A DNA stretch of 64,000 bases from Streptomyces sp. H27-H5 (GCF_026627505.1 NZ_JAPNLK010000008.1:62001-126000), one strand, 5' to 3'; positions 24,082 to 35,583 are shown, numbered from the stretch's first letter. The notes: generated from the letters alone by a model not told the origin. Program-made: numbers and translations.

Positions 24082-25067
24082 CGCCCGGACGGTACGTGTG
24101 CGACGCGCGCATCCAGGTGCGCGTTCCGGCACTCCTGATGCTCCTGCTCCGGCTCGGCGCCGATGAGGGCACCGTCCGAGACGTGGCGTCGGCCGGCGTG
24201 GAGCTGCGCTGCACACTGGAGACGCATGAAGGCCCCCATGCCGACTTGCTGAGCGAGAACGCGGAGGGATCGGCCCTCTGGGCCCGCTGGACGGACCAGG
24301 GCCCGCTCGACGAATTGATGTGGCTGCCGGACTGCCCCGCCGGTGATGACACCCCCGGCGCGAGCGTCGACGGGTGCTGCCAATTCCTCGGCCACCAGGG
24401 AGGCCACACCTGGGAAGTCACCGATCCCGAGCTGGAGCGGTTGCGGGCCGTCCTTCCCGCGCTCCACGACCTGACGTTCGGCCACCCCCTCGACCCGGTC
24501 TCCACCGGGCCGAGGGCCGCCGCCCTGCGGGTCTTCGCCCGCGCCGGGAACGGGGCGGAGGATGAGGGCATGGAACACACGTCTGTGGTGCGCCCCGCGC
24601 GCCCCGAGGATCTGCCGCGGCTCGTCGAACTGATCCACGAGCACATCGCCTACGAGAAGTCCGAGCCCCGCCCGCCCGGTCTGGCCGACCGCCTCGGCCC
24701 GCAACTGTTCGCCGAGGACTCCCGGCTGTGGGTGCTGTTGGCCCGGACCCCGGCGGGCGAGGTCGCCGGGTACGCCGCCTGTTCGACGGAGTACGCGTTC
24801 TGGGACGCCCGGCACCACCTCCACATGGACTGCCTCTACCTCGCCGAGGACGCGCGCGGCCACGGCCTCGGCGCCGCGCTGATGGAGGCCGTGGCCGCCC
24901 TCGCCCGGGAGTTGGGCCTGGACCACGTCGAGTGGCAGACCCCGGACTGGAACGAGGGCGCGATCCGCTTCTACGACCGGCTCGGCGCGACCGGGATGCC
25001 CAAGCGCCGGTATGCCCTGCCGGTCGCCCCGCCGGTCGCGCTGCCGGGGGAGCCCGCTACCGGTTGA
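24078..25067 (+). CDS. GNAT acetyltransferase with N-terminal Cys/His domain (apparent fusion)
   Basis: 329 aa if translation starts at the coupled GTG 24078. Residues 1-160 are a Cys/His-containing domain (YVCDARIQVRV, LRCTLETHEGPH, LPDCPAG, CCQFLGHQGGHTW) of a kind found alone in actinomycete XRE loci; no function is known. Residues 165-320 are a GNAT N-acetyltransferase: VVRPARPEDLPRLVELI, the acetyl-CoA loop LYLAEDARGHGLGAALMEAV and NEGAIRFYDRLGA. An internal ATG at 24570 with GGAGGATGAGGG upstream could start a separate 165-aa GNAT. There is no stop between, so either a fusion or two in-frame products. Its 3' end overlaps the convergent peptidase by 11 bp. Confidence 0.7.
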   Translation: MTPGRYVCDARIQVRVPALLMLLLRLGADEGTVRDVASAGVELRCTLETHEGPHADLLSENAEGSALWARWTDQGPLDELMWLPDCPAGDDTPGASVDGCCQFLGHQGGHTWEVTDPELERLRAVLPALHDLTFGHPLDPVSTGPRAAALRVFARAGNGAEDEGMEHTSVVRPARPEDLPRLVELIHEHIAYEKSEPRPPGLADRLGPQLFAEDSRLWVLLARTPAGEVAGYAACSTEYAFWDARHHLHMDCLYLAEDARGHGLGAALMEAVAALARELGLDHVEWQTPDWNEGAIRFYDRLGATGMPKRRYALPVAPPVALPGEPATG

Positions 25068-26328
25068 CCGCCCTGAGTCGTTCGTAGGCGGCCAACACCG
25101 TGCGGGCCTGGTGCTCCACCTGCGTGGCCACCGGGATCCAGCGTGCCTGGAAACGGGCCGCGAACTCCTCGCACCACCCCGTCACCAGGCGGTCCAGCCC
25201 CGGCGCCGCCGGATGCCCCTGCGCCCGCAGCACGCGCAGCAGCATCGCGGCGGCGCGCAGCGACAGCCGCCGCCCGAACGCGTCGATGCTGCCGATGTGC
25301 GCCGTGGTGGCCTCGGCCGGAGCCCCTGGGCCCGTCCACTCGACGGTGATCCGGGGGATCAGGGCGAGCGTCCAGTCCACCGCCCGCAGCAGGGGCGCGG
25401 CGTCCGGGTCCACCGCGTGCACCCCCGTGCGTACGGCGGCCACCCGGTCGGCGTCCCCGCTGAGCCGCCCGGCCAGCATGCGCAGCGCGCGCCGCGGGTC
25501 CGGGTGCGGGGCCGGGTCGTCCACCAGGTCGGAGGCCCACATGGGCACTTCGACGATCGCGGTGGTGCCCGCGTACCGGTGGGCGTGGTACCAGGTGCTC
25601 AGCCGGGTGTCCTCCGGGTGGAAGGCCCCGGCCGCCTCAGTGCCCGGCTCGGGCATCACGAAGATCCCGGGTCCGGGGGAGGGCCACCCGGTGGCGTCGG
25701 AGGCACCCGTCTCCACCGGGATCCGCAGCTCGGCCGCCGACTTGGCGAAGGGCTCCGAGAGGCCGGGTATGTCCTGGGTGAGCTGGACCCAGGAGCCGCC
25801 CAGGTCGGTGCCGTGCAGGGAGATCTGGAGTACGGGGCGCAGCTCGTCGATGAGCGCGGTCAGGGCCCGGGTCTCGGGCGGCAGTCGGTCCGGAGGCAGT
25901 AAGGACGGAGCCCATTCGGGCTGTTCGGGCCCGGGGGGTCGGAAGAAGTTCCGGTGGTAGTCGAGGAGGGAGTGCGGGCGGGGAGTGAGGTGCAGGGCCG
26001 CCCCGTCGGGGTCCGCGCAGAGCAGGAAGTGCCAGCCGCAATCGGCCCGGGGGGCGTGGTCGCGGATGACGCGCCGGGCCAGGGAGAGGGCCGTCGGGCC
26101 GCCGACGGGCTCGTTGGCGTGCGCCCCGGCGACGACGAGGACGTTGCGGCCCGGCGTGCCCGCCCCGTCGGGCTCCCCGCCGACGGAGAGCAGCCACAGC
26201 GGCCGGCCGGCCCGGGAGGCGCCGACTTGACGCAGCCGCGCCAGAGCGGGGTGTTCGTCCGCCAGGGCGCGTGCGGCCAGGGCGAGTTCGTGCGGAGTGG
26301 GGTAGCACATGTCTCGTAGGAGGGTCAC
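25057..26328 (-). CDS. M14-family zinc carboxypeptidase-like protein
   Basis: 423 aa. The zinc site HxxE appears in VAGAHANEPVGG, and a third ligand region in LQISLHGTDLGG. This pattern belongs to the M14/succinylglutamate-desuccinylase superfamily. A Glu in TAIVEVPMW is a candidate catalytic base. No signal peptide is evident, so it probably acts in the cytoplasm on peptides or amides. The final 140 residues are helical and not typical of minimal M14 domains. It ends 11 bp inside the convergent acetyltransferase gene. Confidence 0.8.
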   Translation of the reverse strand: MTLLRDMCYPTPHELALAARALADEHPALARLRQVGASRAGRPLWLLSVGGEPDGAGTPGRNVLVVAGAHANEPVGGPTALSLARRVIRDHAPRADCGWHFLLCADPDGAALHLTPRPHSLLDYHRNFFRPPGPEQPEWAPSLLPPDRLPPETRALTALIDELRPVLQISLHGTDLGGSWVQLTQDIPGLSEPFAKSAAELRIPVETGASDATGWPSPGPGIFVMPEPGTEAAGAFHPEDTRLSTWYHAHRYAGTTAIVEVPMWASDLVDDPAPHPDPRRALRMLAGRLSGDADRVAAVRTGVHAVDPDAAPLLRAVDWTLALIPRITVEWTGPGAPAEATTAHIGSIDAFGRRLSLRAAAMLLRVLRAQGHPAAPGLDRLVTGWCEEFAARFQARWIPVATQVEHQARTVLAAYERLRAVNR

Positions 26329-26411
26329 ATGTCATGCCATGCCCGCCGCGCACGCCCCCTACTGCTCCGGGCGCCCCGTACTTCCCCGAAACCCGAGGAA
26401 AACCCCTGGCC

Positions 26412-26429
26412 AACGCCTCGCGCGGCGTT
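26412..26429 (-). terminator. Small hairpin after the LppU-like gene
   Basis: AACGCC and GGCGTT arms around a 6-nt loop, 10 bp downstream of the 26439 stop on the minus strand. Weak but well placed. Confidence 0.35.
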
Positions 26430-26438
26430 CCCGTGCGG

Positions 26439-27185
26439 TCAGTCCATCCCGACCAGGCAGTAGACGTACTCGTTGAGGGGGATCCCGTTGCGGGTGTAAC
26501 TGTACGAGAAGGCGTACTCCGTCTTCGGGTTGTCGTTGCAGCGGTCCAGGTCCGAGGTCATCGGGATGCTCTCGATCACCCGGTAGTGCGCGTCGGACGC
26601 CGAGCAGGGAACCTCCCGCACCCCGGTGACCCGTTGGGCGGTCGTCGAGTCCGGCAGCGTCCCGTTGAGGCAGGTGCCCCGGTCGAACGGGCTCGGGGCG
26701 GCCTCGGACGGTGACGGTGTGGGGTCGGGCACGGACACGCCGGTCGATGTGGTCGGCGTCGGGATGACCACGGGGGGCGGGGCGGGCGCGGGGGACCAGA
26801 TGCTGAGCGTGGGCGTGGCGGTGGGCGTCGGGGAGGCCACGCCCTTGTCGTCGTCCCCGCTGTTCAGCAGGACCACGCCGACGATCACGGCGGCGAGGAG
26901 CCCGACCGCCACCAGGCACCCCTTCTTCGAGCCGGACGGGCCGGCCGTGCCCGCCGTGCCGGGCGCGCCCGAAGCCGCGGGCTGCCCCGGGACCGTGCCC
27001 GCGACCGGGCCCACCCGGATGCGCAGCATGACGTCGGTGTCGCCGACCCGGGCCCGGACGAGTTGACCGTCCGTGCAGGAGGGGATCCGAAGGCGGGCGG
27101 GCCCCGACGCCAGGGCCACGGTGAGGATCACGCCGTGGGCGGCCTGCTGCGGGGTGATCGTGAGGGGGATCTCCTGAGGCGACAC
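26439..27185 (-). CDS. DnaJ-C-like plus LppU/SCO3897-like membrane protein
   Basis: 248 aa from GTG 27185, chosen because the homologous region starts at VSPQEIPLTITPQQAAHG. Residues 1-62 look like the DnaJ C-terminal substrate-binding sandwich (LTITPQQAAHGVILTV, RIPSCTDGQLVRARV). A Pro/Ala/Gly linker leads to a transmembrane helix (GCLVAVGLLAAVIVGVVLL, about 100-118), a long Ser/Thr/Pro stalk, and an extracellular domain with four cysteines, ending in an EYVYCLVGMD motif as in LppU/SCO3897 proteins. So a cytoplasmic chaperone-like domain is linked to an outside domain. Function not known. Confidence 0.65.
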   Translation of the reverse strand: MSPQEIPLTITPQQAAHGVILTVALASGPARLRIPSCTDGQLVRARVGDTDVMLRIRVGPVAGTVPGQPAASGAPGTAGTAGPSGSKKGCLVAVGLLAAVIVGVVLLNSGDDDKGVASPTPTATPTLSIWSPAPAPPPVVIPTPTTSTGVSVPDPTPSPSEAAPSPFDRGTCLNGTLPDSTTAQRVTGVREVPCSASDAHYRVIESIPMTSDLDRCNDNPKTEYAFSYSYTRNGIPLNEYVYCLVGMD

Positions 27186-27336
27186 CGGCTGCTCCCAGAG
27201 TGGTGGTGGTGCGGACGCTGTCTGACGAACCCGGGAGATTCTGCCCGCCCCGCGCACGGTGACGCAGTCATTCCGCCCGAAGTCCCCCCGAACGTACGTC
27301 CGTTGGTCCGCACCGGCGACGGCCACCGCCGTCCCT

Positions 27337-27384
27337 GCTCCCGCCCCCGCCCTCGGACCCGGTGGGCCCGGGAGGGGCGGGAGC
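27337..27384 (-). terminator. Hairpin after treY
   Basis: Perfect 11-bp arms GCTCCCGCCCC and GGGGCGGGAGC with a 26-nt GC-rich loop that can fold further, 12 bp downstream of the treY stop. The rest of the 27186-27396 gap holds the promoter of the downstream minus-strand gene; I see no clear boxes. Confidence 0.6.
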
Positions 27385-27396
27385 GGAAGACCGGTG

Positions 27397-29676
27397 CTAG
27401 CCGGCCGCCTCCGACCCGATCAGCACCACCGCCGGACGGTCCGCCAGCAGGACCGACAGGGCGACCTCGCCCTCGTGCACGTCCCCGTACGGCAGGGACG
27501 TCCAGCGCCCCGCCGGCAACGGCAGCAGGGTGTCGCGCCAGCCGCCCGCGCCCGCGAGCCGGTGCGAGAGCCGGGTGGCCACCGCGATCAGGCCGGTCGA
27601 GCGGGCGAAGGCCACGCAGTGGTCCGCGGCCGGGCCCCGCGCGGCCAGCGGCGCGTACCCGGCGAACAGGTCGGGCCGGGAACGACGCAGCCGCAGCAGC
27701 GCGGTGGTCAGGGCCAGCTTCTCCTGCGCCACGCCCCGCGGGGTCCCGCCCGCCTCCAGCAGGGCCGCGGCCTCGCGCGGGTGGACGGCGGGACGCCGGT
27801 TGTCGGGGTCGACCAGCGCCCGGTACTCGCTCTCCTCGCCCTGGTACACCTCGGGGACCCCGGGCATCGCCAGGTGCAGCAGGGTCATCCCGAGGAGGTT
27901 GGCCCGGGCGGCCTCCCGCAGTTCCGGCGGGAGGTCCGCCGGGAGCGCGCCCGGGCGGGACGCCGCCTCGGTGATCCCCGCCTCGTACCGCTCGTCCGGT
28001 TCCGTCCAACTGGTGTGCAGCCCGGCCTCGCGGGCCGCCTTCAGCAGGGCCGCCGACAGCCGGGGCCCGCGTTCGGGAACCTCCCCGAGGCCCAGGGCCG
28101 TCTGCCGCGCCACCCACGCGGCCCGGGGATCGGGGCCCCCGTCACCCGGTCCGGCCATGTGTTCCGGAGCCTGCGAGAGCGTCGAGATCCGCGCCCGGAC
28201 GTCCGCGCTCCGCTTGGTGTCGTGGGTGGACAGCACCGTGCCCGAGGCGGGCCAGTCCCGTTCCAGGTCGGCGCAGTACGCGTGGAACCCGGCCACGGAC
28301 ACCGCCGGTCGGCCGGGCTCCCCGCCGACCTCCGTGGCCGACAGCAACGGGGCCCAGCGGTAAAAGGCCCGGTCCTCCAACGACTTCGCGCGCAGGGCGG
28401 CCGAGGTCTGGGCGAAGCGCGCGGCGAAGGCGGGGTCCCGCGCCACCAGGTCCCGCACGCCGGCCACCGCGTGGGCCCCGGCCCGGGAAGCGGCCTGCTC
28501 CAGCGCCCGCGCCGGCATGTCCGGTTCGCCGGGGTAGGGCCGGTACACCGGGTAGGCGATCAGCAACTCCCTTACCGCCGCCGCCAGATCGGCGCCGGCG
28601 CGCCGCTGGAGCGTCGCCAGTTCGGCCGCCAGGTCACCGGTCAGCACCTCCCGGGTCGCCGCCGCCGCGGTCTCCTCCCAGGAGGGCGCCGCGGTCGACT
28701 CCCGGTACAGGCGCGCCAGTTCGTCGACCCCGACCGGATCCGCGAACACCCCGTCGACCCGGTGCAGTGCGTCGTACCCCGTGGTCCCGGCGACCGGCCA
28801 GTCGGCGGGCAGCCGCTCCCGGGGCGCGAGGATCTTCTCCACCACGATCCAGCAGCCCTCGCCCACCCCCGCGCGCAGCCGCCGCAGGTACTCCCGCGGA
28901 TCCGCCAGCCCGTCCACGTGGTCGATCCGCAGCCCCGACACCACCCCGTCGCGAACCAGCTCCAGCACCTTGGCGTGGGTGGCCGTGAACACCTCCGGGT
29001 CTTCCACCCGAACCCCGATGAGATCCGAGATGGTGAAGAAGCGGCGGTAGTTCAGGGCGGTCCGGGCCTCCCGCCAGCACGCCGGCCGGTACCACTGCGC
29101 GGCCAGGAGTTCCGCCGTCTCCAGTGCGGCCGCTCCCTCCCGCAGCGGGAACTCGTGCTCCCCGCAGCGCAGCACCCCGCCGACGACCTTCACCTCGGCC
29201 GGGTCGAGCGGTTCGGCGAGCACCGGCAGCAGCACCTGCCCGTCGCCCGCCTCCCAGTCGATGTCGAACCAGGCCGCGTAGGGCGACGCCGGCCCCTCCC
29301 GCAGCACCTCCCACAGCGGCCGGTTCAGCCGCAGCGGCGACGGCACCGCCATGTGGTTCGGCACGATGTCGAGCACCACGCCCAGCCCGTGTTCCCGCGC
29401 GGTCGCGGCGAGCGCCCGCAGCCCCCGCTCCCCGCCGAGCTCGGCCCGCACCCGGGTGTGGTCGGTGACGTCGTATCCGTGGGTGGAGCCGGGCACGGCC
29501 TCCAACACGGGCGACAGGTGCAGATGGGACACGCCGAGCGAGGCGAGGTACGCGACCTCCGCCTCGGCCGCCGCGAACGGGAACTCGGGACACAGCTGGA
29601 GACGGTAGGTGGACGCCGGAGTGACGGATGTCGGAACATCGGTTTCCGCTTGGCTGCTCAAGTACTCCTGGGTCAT
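27397..29676 (-). CDS. treY: Maltooligosyl trehalose synthase
   Basis: 759-aa GH13 enzyme that rearranges the reducing-end alpha-1,4 bond of maltodextrins to alpha,alpha-1,1. ATG 29676 gives the normal family length; the much longer frame runs into the divergent MFS gene. Motifs: STYRLQL near the start, LVLDIVPNHMA-like VVLDIVPNHMAV, GLRIDHVDGLADP with the nucleophile, IVVEKIL with the acid, and STHDTKRSADVRAR. It acts with TreZ (20.2 kb) and a debranching enzyme (31.0 kb). It is divergent from the MFS gene with a 36-bp gap. Confidence 0.94.
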   Translation of the reverse strand: MTQEYLSSQAETDVPTSVTPASTYRLQLCPEFPFAAAEAEVAYLASLGVSHLHLSPVLEAVPGSTHGYDVTDHTRVRAELGGERGLRALAATAREHGLGVVLDIVPNHMAVPSPLRLNRPLWEVLREGPASPYAAWFDIDWEAGDGQVLLPVLAEPLDPAEVKVVGGVLRCGEHEFPLREGAAALETAELLAAQWYRPACWREARTALNYRRFFTISDLIGVRVEDPEVFTATHAKVLELVRDGVVSGLRIDHVDGLADPREYLRRLRAGVGEGCWIVVEKILAPRERLPADWPVAGTTGYDALHRVDGVFADPVGVDELARLYRESTAAPSWEETAAAATREVLTGDLAAELATLQRRAGADLAAAVRELLIAYPVYRPYPGEPDMPARALEQAASRAGAHAVAGVRDLVARDPAFAARFAQTSAALRAKSLEDRAFYRWAPLLSATEVGGEPGRPAVSVAGFHAYCADLERDWPASGTVLSTHDTKRSADVRARISTLSQAPEHMAGPGDGGPDPRAAWVARQTALGLGEVPERGPRLSAALLKAAREAGLHTSWTEPDERYEAGITEAASRPGALPADLPPELREAARANLLGMTLLHLAMPGVPEVYQGEESEYRALVDPDNRRPAVHPREAAALLEAGGTPRGVAQEKLALTTALLRLRRSRPDLFAGYAPLAARGPAADHCVAFARSTGLIAVATRLSHRLAGAGGWRDTLLPLPAGRWTSLPYGDVHEGEVALSVLLADRPAVVLIGSEAAG

Positions 29677-29712
29677 GAGAACGTACGTACCCAGCCTGCG
29701 GGATTCCGTGCC

Positions 29713-31046
29713 ATGACCCAATGCATCCGAGTGACTGCGCCGGGTTACCTTCCTCAAGTGTTTGGAACCGTCGACACCTATCGCAAAGTCATCGCCCTGA
29801 CCGGGCCCCTTCTGCCGCTCGTCTCCTTCCTTGCCCGACTTCCCGTCGCCATGTGCCAGTTCGGCAGCGTGCTGCTGATCGCGGAGACCACCGGCTCCCT
29901 CGCCACCGCCGGGATCGTCGGTTTCTCCCTCTCCGCCGGACAGGTGGCCTTCGGACCCGTCCTGGGCCGGCTCGCCGACCGCCGCGGACAGCGCCCCGTC
30001 GTCCTGGGCGCCGTCGCCGTCAACGCGGTCGCCACCGGAGCCCTGGTCGCCGGGGCCCTCGCGCACCTCGACACGGTCCCGCTCGCCGCGATCGCGGTGG
30101 TCGCCGGCGCCTCCATCCCGCTGATCGGGCCCCTCGCCCGCAGCCGCTCCGTCGCCCTGGCCCGCCGCGCCGACGCCGACGAGAGCGTGGTGGGCGCCGT
30201 GCACTCGCTCGAAGGCACCCTGGACGAGGTGTCGTTCGTCATCGGTCCGGCCCTCGTCGGCGCGGCCACGCTCATCGCGCACCCGGCCGCGGCCCTCGCC
30301 GCCGCCGGCCTCGTCGCCGTCTTCGGCAGCGTCTACGCCCTCCACCCGACGGCCTCCGTCACCGCCGGCTCACCCGCCCCGGCCCGTCCCGCGGGCGGCC
30401 GGTCCCGGCCGCCGGGCGTCGTGTACTCCGTACGGGCCTCCCTCGCCCTCCAGGGAGCCGTGTTCGGCGCCTGCCAGGCCGGCATCGCGGCCCTGACCCT
30501 GAACCTGGGCGTCCCGGGACAGGCGGGCATCGTCTACGCCTCCATGGGCGTGGTCAGCGCCGTCGTGGGCCTGGCCATGGGCGCGCTGCCGGCCCGCTTC
30601 GGGCTGCGACTGCGCTGGAGGCTGGCCACCGCCGCGGGGCTGGCCTTCTCGGTGCCGTTGGTGTTCACCGACAGCCTGCTGCCGCTGTACGCCGTCGTCA
30701 CCGTGCTCGGCGCCGCCTGCGCCCCGCACCTGATCACCGCGTTCGCGCTCACCGAACGGCACGTGGAGCCCGCCCGGCTCGCCGAGGCGATGGCCTTCGC
30801 CGCCAGCTCGCTCGTCGCCGGCCAGGCCCTCGCGTTGGGGATCAGCGGTCAACTCGCCGAGTGGTACGGGCCTGCGGGCCCCTTCGCGCTCGCCGTGGCC
30901 GCGGCCGCGCTGTGTCTGGTCCTGGCCCTGGCCACCCGGGTGCCCGCCGCCCGCCCGCACCCCGCGATCGCCATCCCCGCACAGGCGACGGCGCCGCGGA
31001 CCGGGGCGGCCGGCGAGGAGGCGGCGGCCGCCACCGGGCGGACCAC

Positions 31047-31062
<16 letters not shown>
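29713..31062 (+). CDS. MFS transporter
   Basis: 449 aa with about 12 hydrophobic segments; a GRLADRRGQRPVV loop between helices 2 and 3 is the major-facilitator signature. The second half begins after a basic, Pro/Gly-rich central loop (about 215-235). Substrate not readable. Two starts are possible, ATG 29713 and GTG 29758; the region VFGTVDTYRKVIALTGP follows the latter. Its 3' end overlaps the convergent glgX by 16 bp. The position between treY and glgX suggests nothing about sugar transport by itself. Confidence 0.85.
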
Positions 31063-33161
<2,099 letters not shown>

Positions 33162-33446
33162 GGATGAAGACTCTTCCCTCGTTGTCGGTGGATGCCCCTG
33201 GTGATCCGGCGTACACCACGTCACTGCCAGATCTTCCCCGAAAGAGCGCCCCCAAGCGGGGACTTGGGATGCTCCTACCGGGTGACCCGGAGAGCTGATA
33301 TGCGGGTCAGTGGACTGTGTGGGCATCGGATAATGGGTCAACGGGCAGCCGGTGTACGGGCCATCGGGCTGCAACCGGCCGCGCGCGCGGAGTACCCTTC
33401 CGTGATCACTGGAGACGGGCGTCCAGACGCAGAAGGCGGTGCACGG
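33162..33446. other. Divergent intergenic region, glgX / HEPN gene
   Basis: 285 bp with no convincing gene. GATAAT at 33329-33334 could be a -10 element for the plus-strand HEPN gene, but no good -35 is seen at 16-18 bp. I find no long inverted repeat here. Confidence 0.4.
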
Positions 33447-34706
33447 GTGAGCTCGGGAGGTCTGGAGCTGCCCCCTGGTGACGGCGGTCACGAGGGTGGC
33501 CCGGCGGACACCGCGGGGGGCGGGCCCGCAGGAGCGCCGGCCGGAGCGGTGTCGCTGGCCCCGCCGGAGGCCGAGGGCTCACGGGCCGGAGCCGAACTGG
33601 ACTGGAGCGCGGAGGCCTGGAGCGAGGTCCGGACCCGGGCCCAACGGGCCGGACGCGCCTACATCTGGCTGAACCTCATCGAACAGCGGCTGCGCTCGGT
33701 GGTCGGGGCGGTGCTGCGACCCGTCTACGAGCCGGCGCACGGCGGGGACGACTGGGTGGTCGCCGCCGCCGGGCCCGCCGGGCAGGAATGGGTACAGCGG
33801 GCGGTGGCCGTCCGCGAGGTCAGCCGGCGCAAGGGCTACCTCCTGGACCCGGCCGACGACAACGTTCTCAGCTTCCTGACGCTGCCGCAGTTGCGGGAGC
33901 TGATGGTCCAGCACTGGCCCTGCTTCGAACCGTACTTCGACGACCGGCGCGAGATCGAGCTGGCCCTCGACGAACTGGAGGTCACCCGGAACGTGGTCTC
34001 TCGCAACCGGGCCCTGTCACGGGCGGTGCTGGAGCAGGCCGAGCGGGCCTCGGCGCGACTGCTGGAGGTGCTCGGCGGCGGCTCGGGTTCGCCGTCTGCC
34101 GACCGGCTGCCGATCGACGCCGTCGAGGACCTGGTCGGCGACCGGTACGCGGACGTCATCTCGGTCCACCCGGACCGGGTGCGGCTCCAACGGCAACTGC
34201 CGGCGGAGGACCTGTTCGGCGGGGCGCGCCGGCTCGACGCCATCGGCATAGGCCTCAACCTGCTGGTCCAGAACTTCTCCGGGCGAAGACTCGTCCGGCT
34301 CACCGAGGCGGGCTGCCGGGTCCGACTGCTCTTCCTGAACCCGGCCAGCAGCGCCGTCAAACGGCGCGAACGGGAACTGGGGCTGCGCAAGGGAGAGCTC
34401 AGCCGGTCGGTCGAGATGAACATCCTGCACGTGCGGCGGGTCCGGGCCGGCCTGCGGGACCCCTCGCGCTTCGACATCCACGTCTTCGACGAGACCCCCC
34501 GCTTCACCGCGTACCTGGTGGAGGGCGAGTCCTCCGGGATCGCCGTGGTCCAGTCGTACCTGCGCCGGGCCCGGGGCATGGAGGCCCCGGTGCTCGTGCT
34601 GCGCGGCGGCGGGCGGGGCGTGCCCAAGGACGCCGACCACGGGCTGTTCACCACGTACCGGGAGGAATTCGAATCGGTGTGGGAGGACTCCCGGCCGGTG
34701 TCGTGA
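33447..34706 (+). CDS. SAV2148-type HEPN domain protein
   Basis: 419 aa from GTG 33447. After a disordered Gly/Pro/Ala/Glu-rich leader (1-45), the body matches what I know as the SAV2148 family with a HEPN domain (about 50-190: NLIEQRLRSVVGAVLRPVYEPA, RRKGYLLDPADDNVLSFLTLPQLRELM). The C-terminal half (about 250-400) has RRLDAIGIGLNLLVQNFSGRRLVRL and VRLLFLNP, which resembles a phospholipase-D/transcription-regulator-like sensor fold. HEPN domains often cleave RNA through R-x4-6-H; I do not see a clear copy, so RNase activity is doubtful. Conserved across Streptomyces; function unknown. Confidence 0.75.
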   Translation: MSSGGLELPPGDGGHEGGPADTAGGGPAGAPAGAVSLAPPEAEGSRAGAELDWSAEAWSEVRTRAQRAGRAYIWLNLIEQRLRSVVGAVLRPVYEPAHGGDDWVVAAAGPAGQEWVQRAVAVREVSRRKGYLLDPADDNVLSFLTLPQLRELMVQHWPCFEPYFDDRREIELALDELEVTRNVVSRNRALSRAVLEQAERASARLLEVLGGGSGSPSADRLPIDAVEDLVGDRYADVISVHPDRVRLQRQLPAEDLFGGARRLDAIGIGLNLLVQNFSGRRLVRLTEAGCRVRLLFLNPASSAVKRRERELGLRKGELSRSVEMNILHVRRVRAGLRDPSRFDIHVFDETPRFTAYLVEGESSGIAVVQSYLRRARGMEAPVLVLRGGGRGVPKDADHGLFTTYREEFESVWEDSRPVS

Positions 34707-34810
34707 CCCCCGCTCCGGCGGACCGGAACCGACCCGGCGGTCGGGCTGTCAGTACCCCGTGGCAGGCTGAAAGTCGTTGACCGGAAGTTTGTACGGGGGA
34801 GGGGCGCGTC

Positions 34811-35536
34811 ATGGTGGCGTGGCACGGGGGAACGTTGGTCGGGTTCGACCTGGAGACGACCGGCACGGAACCGGGGGAATCGCGGATCGTGACGGCCGCG
34901 GTGGTCGAGGTGCGCGACGGCGAGGTGCGCGAGCGGCGCGGCTGGCTCGCGGACCCGGGCATACCGATCCCGGAGGGGGCCTCGGCCATCCACGGGATCA
35001 GCACCGAGCGGGCCGTCGCGGAGGGCCGCCCGGTGCGGGAGGTCGCGGACGAGGTGGCCGCCCTCCTCGTGGAGCACTGGCGGCGGGGCGCGGTGGTCGT
35101 CGCGTACAACGCGGCCTTCGACCTGACCCTGTTGACGGCGGAGCTGGCCCGGCACGGGCTGCCCTCGCTGGCCGCACGGCTCGGCGGCGCCGAGACCGGT
35201 CCGGTGGTGGACCCGCTGACCATCGACCGGGCGGTCGACCGCTACCGGCGCGGCAAGCGCACGCTTGAGGCGGTCTGCGGGGTGTACGGGGTGACCCTCG
35301 ACGACGCGCACGACGCCGGCGCCGACGCGCTGGCCGCGGTTCAGGTGGCCCGGGCGATAGCCGCCCGCCATCCGCAGGTGGCCGAGCTGACCCCGGCCGA
35401 CCTGCACGACCGTCAGGGCGCCTGGCACGCGCGCTGGGCCCGGGACTTCCAGTCGTACCTGCGGGGCCAGGGCACCCCGGACGCGGTGATCGACACGGCG
35501 TGGCCGCTGCGGGGCCTGTTGGCGGCCCACGCCTGA
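34811..35536 (+). CDS. DnaQ-like 3'-5' exonuclease (DEDDh)
   Basis: 241 aa. The three exonuclease motifs are present: D-x-E in VGFDLETTGTEP, D in VAYNAAFDLTLL, and H/D in LDDAHDAGADALAAV. The AIHGISTERAV motif fits the DNA polymerase III epsilon type. It probably acts in proofreading or DNA repair as a free-standing enzyme. GGGGGAGGGG before ATG 34811 is a strong ribosome site. The last 50 residues are outside the core domain. Confidence 0.9.
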   Translation: MVAWHGGTLVGFDLETTGTEPGESRIVTAAVVEVRDGEVRERRGWLADPGIPIPEGASAIHGISTERAVAEGRPVREVADEVAALLVEHWRRGAVVVAYNAAFDLTLLTAELARHGLPSLAARLGGAETGPVVDPLTIDRAVDRYRRGKRTLEAVCGVYGVTLDDAHDAGADALAAVQVARAIAARHPQVAELTPADLHDRQGAWHARWARDFQSYLRGQGTPDAVIDTAWPLRGLLAAHA

Positions 35537-35583
35537 GCCGGCCGACCCACACCTGACCCGTCCGGGGTCCGGGCGCGGCCGGC

